DNA of 10,336 bases from an uncultured Rhodoluna sp. GTDB lineage: Bacteria > Actinomycetota > Actinomycetes > Actinomycetales > Microbacteriaceae. Under the pieces are notes generated by a model, which had not been told where the DNA came from, searched no databases, and saw nothing but the letters and a program-made list of their open reading frames with translations. The position numbers were made by a program, and so were the translations under genes. Shown here in pieces: positions 5,735 to 10,336 of the stretch. Numbering within the stretch: the stretch's first letter is position 1; each line of letters opens with the position of its first letter. The stretch is from assembly GCA_937898095.1 (NCBI GenBank), contig CALDKR010000111.1:1-10336 (forward strand), given 5' to 3'.

Positions 5735-7357
5735 CTAGCCAAGCACACCATCAACCAGGGCTTTGGCTTCGTCTTGAACCACGCGCAAGTGCTCGGCCCC
5801 CAAGAAGCTCTCTGCATAAATCTTGTAAACATTTTCGGTGCCAGAAGGGCGAGCTGCGAACCAAGCCGATTCGGTCTCGACCTTGAGCCCGCCAAGTGCG
5901 GCGCCATTGCCTGGGGCATGAGTCAGAATCGCAGTGATTTTTTCGCCAGCCAAATCGGTAGCTGAAACATCGTCAGCCGAAAGCTTGCCGAGCTTTGACT
6001 TTTGCTCGAGAGTCGCCGGGGCGTCGATGCGCTCATAGGCCGGCTCGCCAAACTTGGCGGTCAGCCCGGCATAGTGCTGCGATGGGGTCTTGCCGGTGAC
6101 GGCGGTGATCTCAGCGGCAAGCAGCGCCAAAATAAGGCCGTCTTTGTCGGTCGACCAAGAGCCACCGTCGAGTCTCAAGAATGATGCTCCGGCTGATTCT
6201 TCGCCGCCGAAGCCAACCGAGCCATCCATCAGGCCAGGCACAAACCACTTGAAACCAACTGGCACTTCGATCAGTCGGCGGCCGAGTGACTCAACAACGC
6301 GATTGATGATTGATGACGAAACCATGGTCTTGCCCACTGCGGCCGATGGCGACCACTCTGGGCGGTTGCGATATAGATAGTCAATCGAGACAGCCAAAAA
6401 GTGATTCGGATTCATCAGTCCGTGATCGCGCGTCACAATTCCGTGGCGGTCGGCATCGGCGTCGTTTCCAGTTGAAATGTCGAACGCAGATTTGTTGGCG
6501 ATCAAACTAGCCATTGCATCTGGCGATGAACAGTCCATGCGAATCTTGCCATCCCAGTCGAGGGTCATGAACCCAAACTGAAAGTCGACCGAAGGGTTGA
6601 CCACAGTCAAGTTCAAGCCATAGCGCTCGCCGATTGCGCCCCAATAATCGACCGATGCGCCACCCATAGGGTCGGCCCCAATTGAAACGCCGCTGTCGCG
6701 AATGGCAGCTAGGTTTAGAACCTCGCCGAGCTGCGAAACATAGTTGTCTCTGAAGTGAAATTTCACCGGGTTAGGGGTCGCGCGCTTGACCTCGCGCAGA
6801 CCGCCAAGAATGATTTCATTAGCTCGAGCCGCGATCCAGTTGGTTGCGTCTGAGTCGGCTGGGCCGCCATGCGGTGGGTTGTATTTGAAGCCACCGTCGG
6901 TCGGTGGGTTATGGCTCGGGGTGATCACAAGGCCGTCGGCCAGCGACGCCTCACCAGGGTGCTTGCCCGCGTTGTGGTTGATGATTGCGACCGATACCGC
7001 AGGAGTCGGAACATAGCGACCTTCGGCGTCAACCATCGCAATCACCTCGTTGCCAGCTAGCACCTCGAGGGCAGTTTGCTCAGCCGGGCCAGACAGAGCG
7101 TGAGTGTCTTTGCCGACATAAATTGGGCCATGGATGTTCTCGCGGCGACGATATTCGACAATCGCCTGCGTTATTGCGGCGATGTGGTCTTCGTTGAAGC
7201 TGCCGTTGAGCGATGTTCCGCGGTGACCGCTGGTGCCGAAAGCGACCTTTTGCTCGGCGGTTGTGACATCAGGGTGAGTCTCGTAATACAACTCAATTAA
7301 TTTGTCGACATCGATTAGGTCAGATGGCAGTGGTTTTTGGCCGGCGCGAACACTCAT
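5735..7357 (-). CDS. pgm: Phosphoglucomutase, alpha-D-glucose-phosphate specific
   Basis: A 540-residue cytosolic enzyme that interconverts glucose-1-phosphate and glucose-6-phosphate, linking glycolysis with glycogen, trehalose and nucleotide-sugar synthesis. All four domain signatures are present: GTSGHRGTSLNGSFNEDH near the start (41-58), the phosphoserine loop TPSHNPPTDGG with active serine S148, the metal loop GNDADADRHG with D299, D301 and D303, the sugar-binding GGEESAG (384-390), and the phosphate-binding loop ARPSGTENVYKIYAES (502-517). Length and motif wording match the E. coli Pgm type (546 residues) rather than the shorter phosphomannomutase or phosphoglucosamine mutase types. The start is ATG at 7357, with only 29 bases separating it from the divergent pheA start. 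A CAATAT hexamer lies six bases upstream and could be a weak -10 box; no ribosome binding site is obvious. The stop is TAG at 5735-5737. Confidence 0.96.
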   Translation of the reverse strand: MSVRAGQKPLPSDLIDVDKLIELYYETHPDVTTAEQKVAFGTSGHRGTSLNGSFNEDHIAAITQAIVEYRRRENIHGPIYVGKDTHALSGPAEQTALEVLAGNEVIAMVDAEGRYVPTPAVSVAIINHNAGKHPGEASLADGLVITPSHNPPTDGGFKYNPPHGGPADSDATNWIAARANEIILGGLREVKRATPNPVKFHFRDNYVSQLGEVLNLAAIRDSGVSIGADPMGGASVDYWGAIGERYGLNLTVVNPSVDFQFGFMTLDWDGKIRMDCSSPDAMASLIANKSAFDISTGNDADADRHGIVTRDHGLMNPNHFLAVSIDYLYRNRPEWSPSAAVGKTMVSSSIINRVVESLGRRLIEVPVGFKWFVPGLMDGSVGFGGEESAGASFLRLDGGSWSTDKDGLILALLAAEITAVTGKTPSQHYAGLTAKFGEPAYERIDAPATLEQKSKLGKLSADDVSATDLAGEKITAILTHAPGNGAALGGLKVETESAWFAARPSGTENVYKIYAESFLGAEHLRVVQDEAKALVDGVLG

Positions 7358-7374
7358 AGACCCATATTGGTGGC

Positions 7375-7380
7375 TAATCT
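7375..7380 (+). promoter_or_regulatory. Putative -10 box for a leaderless pheA transcript
   Basis: TAATCT matches the TAnnnT pattern and ends exactly six bases before the ATG at 7387. No Shine-Dalgarno sequence and no clear -35 box are visible in the 29-base gap to pgm. The arrangement equals that at the carboxypeptidase and lipid kinase starts. Confidence 0.5.
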
Positions 7381-7386
7381 TGGTCT

Positions 7387-8337
7387 ATGGCATCACGAGC
7401 AAATAACAGTTCAGAAAAAAAGCAGACCTTTGCCTTCTTGGGCCCGGTCGGCACTTTCACTGAGCTCGCGCTCGCGCAAATCGCCGAGGCCAAGGGTCAA
7501 ATGCACACACCGGTTGCTCACGTTCAAGAGGCAATCGATCTCGTGCTTTCAAAGCGCGCCGACCGCGCGGTGATTCCGGTTGAAAACTCAATCGAGGGTG
7601 GCGTTTCAGCAACACTCGACGCTCTAGCCAAAACCGACAACATTCGCATCTATGGCGAATATCTCGTGCCGGTCACCTTCAATTTGGTCGCTCGCCCCGG
7701 CACCACCGAAAAAGATGTTTGCGTGATCGCGACCCATCCGGTTGCCTATGCCCAAACCCGCAAATGGCTGCAGGCAAATTTTCCGAAGCACACGCACCTG
7801 CCTGCGACATCAACCGCCGCAGCCGCAGCCGCGCTTTTAGACTCTGACGCCGCCGACGCTGCAGTTGCGGCATCGACCATCACCGACCACTACAAACTCA
7901 AAACTTTGGCTCGCAACATCGGCGAATACAGTCACGCGCAAACTCGCTTTATTCAAATCGGATTAGCCAAAAAGGGTGCGACTCCGGCGGCCACTGGTGC
8001 CGACAAAACATCGGTGATTGTCGAATTGCCGAGCGATCGCGCGGGTGCGCTGCTCGAACTGCTTGAGCAATTTGCCGCTCGCGGTGTTAACCTTTCGCGA
8101 ATTGAATCTCGCCCGATCGGCGACCGCCTTGGCCGCTATCGATTCAACATCGATGCTCAGGGTCACATTACCGATTCTGCGGTTGCCGAGGCGCTGATGG
8201 GTCTGCACCGCTTCAGCCCGATGGTCCAATACCTCGGTTCTTATCCGCGAGCCGATCGCGGCAAGTCGGTTCACGAGGGCAATAACTCAAACACCGAGTT
8301 CGGCTCGGCCGAAAAGTGGCTTAAGGGTTTGCTTTAA
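7387..8337 (+). CDS. pheA: Prephenate dehydratase
   Basis: A 316-residue monofunctional enzyme converting prephenate to phenylpyruvate in phenylalanine synthesis. The catalytic domain (about 14-192) shows FLGPVGTFTELAL (17-29), AVIPVENSIEGGV (61-73), a THPVAYAQ segment (116-123), ATSTAAAAAAL (140-150) and the catalytic TRF motif (186-188, in HAQTRFIQIG). An ACT regulatory domain follows (about 208-285). It contains the GALLELL segment (220-226) and ESRP (240-243), which in this family form the phenylalanine-binding site for feedback inhibition. There is no N-terminal chorismate mutase domain, unlike the E. coli P-protein, so that activity must be encoded elsewhere. A polar tail of about 25 residues follows the ACT domain. 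The start at ATG 7387 leaves a short Ser/Lys-rich N-terminus of about 13 residues before the first beta strand. It ends 30 bases from the convergent lipid kinase gene. Confidence 0.96.
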   Translation: MASRANNSSEKKQTFAFLGPVGTFTELALAQIAEAKGQMHTPVAHVQEAIDLVLSKRADRAVIPVENSIEGGVSATLDALAKTDNIRIYGEYLVPVTFNLVARPGTTEKDVCVIATHPVAYAQTRKWLQANFPKHTHLPATSTAAAAAALLDSDAADAAVAASTITDHYKLKTLARNIGEYSHAQTRFIQIGLAKKGATPAATGADKTSVIVELPSDRAGALLELLEQFAARGVNLSRIESRPIGDRLGRYRFNIDAQGHITDSAVAEALMGLHRFSPMVQYLGSYPRADRGKSVHEGNNSNTEFGSAEKWLKGLL

Positions 8338-8367
8338 ACCTGAGGCTCCTAAGTTTCAACGGTTGCG

Positions 8368-9354
8368 CTAAACGCGCACACTCAGCGCTCGCGCAATCAC
8401 ATCAAATTCAACCCGGATAATCTGCCCCAGCGGGTCACCGTCTAGCTGAATGTCAATCGGGCGTTCAGACTCCACCTCGATGTGTGCACCATTTAGATTT
8501 TCAAGAGTCTTTAGGTTCGCGGTCATTTCCATCCAGCGTCGACCAAACGAGAGTGGTCGCACCACGCGATTTTGCCAAGTCACTCGAGACCAAAAATCAA
8601 TCCAGTTCCAAAAACGCCTCGGGCCAACTGCCGCCACATCAAGCTGGCCGTCGTCAAGGCGAGCATCTGGCATCAGGGTGATGTTGCCCGGCAGCCAGCC
8701 GGCATTGCCAACTAAGAGTGAGTGAAGTTTTAGGCGCCTCGGCTCGCGCCCATCGACCGAAACCTGAAGGCGCTCAAATCTCACCGGCAAGGTTTTTAAG
8801 CCGCCATCGATGTATGCAATCCATCCGATTTTGCGCTTGAGTTCGAGGTCGGTGGCCATCATGATTTTGGCGTCTAGCCCGACACCAGCCATGCCGGTGA
8901 AGAATCTCTCGTCAACATCGCCGTTGGCAAAAAGCAAGCGTGCGCGGCCAACATCGATGGCAAATTCACGGCCGTTAATTGCGCGCTGGACTGAGCGCTG
9001 CAGATTGTTTAGATCGAGCTTCAGATTTCGGGCCAAAACGTTGCCGGTTCCGATTGGCAAAATGCCTAGGGTGAAGTCAGTTGCTTGCGATGCCACCAGC
9101 GCTTCGGCCACTGAGCGAATGGTGCCGTCGCCACCGGCAACAACAACGTGGGTTGCCCCCTGAGCAATTGCTCGCACAGCCTGTGGGCCACCGGTTTCGT
9201 TCGCGTTGGTGGGCAGCCAAAGCGGGGCATCCCAGTGTTGACTATTGGCTGAATCTCGCATCGCGCCCTCAACGGCGGCGGTCAGCTGCTGGCGATCAAT
9301 GCGCTCAGAGTGATAAATCACCGCAACGCGATTTAGCTTTTCGGCCGACCCCAT
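8368..9354 (-). CDS. Diacylglycerol kinase / sphingosine kinase-like lipid kinase (DagK/YegS family)
   Basis: A 328-residue cytosolic or membrane-associated lipid kinase. The N-terminal catalytic domain carries VVVAGGDGTIRSVAEAL (70-86), with the nucleotide-binding GGDGT at 74-78. The second loop ILPIGTGNVLARNL follows at 98-111. The C-terminal beta-sandwich region contains MAGVGLDAKIM, LLVGNAGWLPGNITLMPDA and DGQLDVAAV, all typical of the DAGK_cat/LCB5 family. It would phosphorylate diacylglycerol or a related lipid, recycling it to phosphatidic acid; the exact lipid cannot be told from sequence. The start is ATG at 9354 and leaves only eight residues before the first strand (VAVIYH). It is divergent from serS over 48 bases and convergent with pheA. 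Confidence 0.92.
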   Translation of the reverse strand: MGSAEKLNRVAVIYHSERIDRQQLTAAVEGAMRDSANSQHWDAPLWLPTNANETGGPQAVRAIAQGATHVVVAGGDGTIRSVAEALVASQATDFTLGILPIGTGNVLARNLKLDLNNLQRSVQRAINGREFAIDVGRARLLFANGDVDERFFTGMAGVGLDAKIMMATDLELKRKIGWIAYIDGGLKTLPVRFERLQVSVDGREPRRLKLHSLLVGNAGWLPGNITLMPDARLDDGQLDVAAVGPRRFWNWIDFWSRVTWQNRVVRPLSFGRRWMEMTANLKTLENLNGAHIEVESERPIDIQLDGDPLGQIIRVEFDVIARALSVRV

Positions 9355-9360
9355 GCCCTC

Positions 9361-9366
9361 AGCCTA
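9361..9366 (-). promoter_or_regulatory. Putative -10 box for a leaderless lipid kinase transcript
   Basis: On the minus strand TAGGCT (9366-9361) ends six bases before the ATG at 9354. The hexamer and spacing are the same as at the carboxypeptidase gene. A GAGGG lies at 9360-9356 but is only one base from the start codon, too close to act as a Shine-Dalgarno sequence. Confidence 0.5.
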
Positions 9367-9389
9367 ACTCAGGCTTTTGATGCCTCAGG

Positions 9390-9395
9390 TAGGCT
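9390..9395 (+). promoter_or_regulatory. Putative -10 box for a leaderless serS transcript
   Basis: TAGGCT ends seven bases before the GTG start codon at 9403. It is the same hexamer as on the opposite strand for the divergent lipid kinase gene. AGG within the box is a possible but weak ribosome binding site. Confidence 0.48.
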
Positions 9396-9402
9396 AAAAC
9401 CC

Positions 9403-10336
9403 GTGATTGACCTCAACTTACTTCGCGAAAATCCAGAAGCCATCAAGGCATCGCAGCGCGCTCGTGGCGCCGATGAAGCCCTGGTTCACCAGGCTGCAAC
9501 TGCCGACGAGCAGTGGCGCCGTTTGCTTCAAGAGTTCGAGTCACTGCGTGCTGAGCAAAACGCTGCAGCTAAGGCCGTTGGAGCCGCGAGCAAAGAAGAT
9601 CGCCCAGCGTTGATCGCGGCAAGCAAAGACCTTGCCGACAAAGTCACCGCTGCAAACGAAGCTGCAAACAGCGCCAAGGCAGCCCTTGACGAACTGATCT
9701 GGAAGATCGAAAACGTGGTCATGCCCGATGTTCCGGCCGGTGGCGAAGACGACTTTGAGGTGCTTCGTGAAGTTGGCCAGAAGCCAACCTTTGACTTTGA
9801 GCCAAAAGACCACCAGGCCCTTGGCGAATCTCTTGACATCATCGACATTGAGCGCGGCACCAAAATTGCCGGCTCTCGCTTCTATTTCTTGAAGGGCATG
9901 GGTGCGCGCCTTGAGCTTGCCATGATGAACATGGCCCTCGACTATGCCAGCAAGCACGACTTCACCGCGCTAATCACTCCGACCCTGGTCCGCCCAGAGG
10001 TTATGGCAGGCACCGGTTTCCTAGGTGCTCACGCCGACGAGATTTATTACCTTCCAGCCGATGAGCTTTATCTGACCGGCACTTCAGAGGTTGCGCTCGC
10101 CGGATACCACCGCGATGAAATCATCGAAGGTCTTGGCGATGGCACTCACCGCTACGCCGGTTGGAGCACCTGCTACCGACGCGAGGCCGGCAGCTACGGC
10201 AAGGACACCAAGGGCATCTTGCGCGTTCACCAGTTCAACAAGCTTGAAATGTTCGTTTACACCTTGCCTGAGCTAGCCGAGCAGGAGCACAAGAAGCTTC
10301 TCGCCTGGCAGGAAGAAATGCTGCAGGCCTGCGAGC
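9403..10336 (+). CDS. serS: Seryl-tRNA synthetase, N-terminal ~311 residues (cut by window end)
   Basis: This class II aminoacyl-tRNA synthetase charges tRNA-Ser with serine. About residues 1-105 form the N-terminal helical hairpin that grips the long variable arm of tRNA-Ser. It begins MIDLNLLRENPE, and the alanine/glutamate-rich stretch between about 25 and 100 fits the two-helix coiled coil. The catalytic core follows: ITPTLVRPEVMAGTG (class II motif 1 region), LTGTSEVALAG with the conserved TSE at 227-229, and motif 2 CYRREAGSYGKDTKGILRVH (257-276), followed by QFNKLEMF. Motif 3 lies beyond the window. The start is GTG at 9403, matching the usual family N-terminus; there is no in-frame ATG nearby and no good Shine-Dalgarno sequence. 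The usual length is about 420 residues, so roughly a quarter is missing only because the window ends. Confidence 0.97.
   Translation, partial: MIDLNLLRENPEAIKASQRARGADEALVHQAATADEQWRRLLQEFESLRAEQNAAAKAVGAASKEDRPALIAASKDLADKVTAANEAANSAKAALDELIWKIENVVMPDVPAGGEDDFEVLREVGQKPTFDFEPKDHQALGESLDIIDIERGTKIAGSRFYFLKGMGARLELAMMNMALDYASKHDFTALITPTLVRPEVMAGTGFLGAHADEIYYLPADELYLTGTSEVALAGYHRDEIIEGLGDGTHRYAGWSTCYRREAGSYGKDTKGILRVHQFNKLEMFVYTLPELAEQEHKKLLAWQEEMLQACE

Noticed and set aside
8364..8378. Small hairpin TGCGC-N5-GCGCA at the pheA/lipid kinase junction as a terminator
   Set aside because: Only five pairs, mostly inside the kinase coding end, and no T-run on either strand.
9541..9957. 138-codon minus-strand open frame opposite serS
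   Set aside because: It is a shadow of the well-supported serS coding frame, with no recognisable motif.

Overview
This window reads as a compact chromosome segment from an actinobacterium of moderate G+C content. A small-genome Microbacteriaceae member (the freshwater Rhodoluna/Aquiluna type) is my best guess. The reasons are the protein family variants, very short intergenic gaps, start codons lacking Shine-Dalgarno sequences but preceded by TAnnnT boxes, and the prephenate dehydratase / lipid kinase / seryl-tRNA synthetase neighbourhood. The taxon is an inference, not a proof.

Left part (1-3160): the 3' end of a site-specific DNA methyltransferase on the + strand runs tail to tail into a minus-strand thiamine-uptake operon. 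The operon reads, in transcription order, TPP riboswitch, then lipoprotein thiamine-binding protein (thiB-like), then a fused two-half ABC permease (thiP-like). No ATPase gene (thiQ) follows, because the permease end already overlaps the methyltransferase. The riboswitch carries the Shine-Dalgarno sequence of a TTG-started thiB. A possible promoter for the operon lies inside the terminator hairpin of the upstream gene.

Middle part (3162-7357): a 14-helix DHA2-type MFS exporter (minus) is divergent from a secreted VanY-like D,D-carboxypeptidase (plus). The latter converges, with a 9-base gap, on a complete alpha-D-phosphoglucomutase (minus).

Right part (7387-10336): prephenate dehydratase (pheA, plus), a diacylglycerol/sphingosine-kinase-like lipid kinase (minus), and the 5' portion of seryl-tRNA synthetase (serS, plus), cut by the window end. 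Four genes (carboxypeptidase, pheA, lipid kinase, serS) each have a TAnnnT hexamer 6-7 bases before the start codon, which suggests leaderless transcripts.

The genes are largely housekeeping. I see no mobile element, CRISPR array, RNA gene other than the riboswitch, or unknown multi-gene system. The longest stretch without a coding region is 2975-3161, which holds the riboswitch, terminator and putative promoter. The points of interest are regulatory architecture and gene packing.
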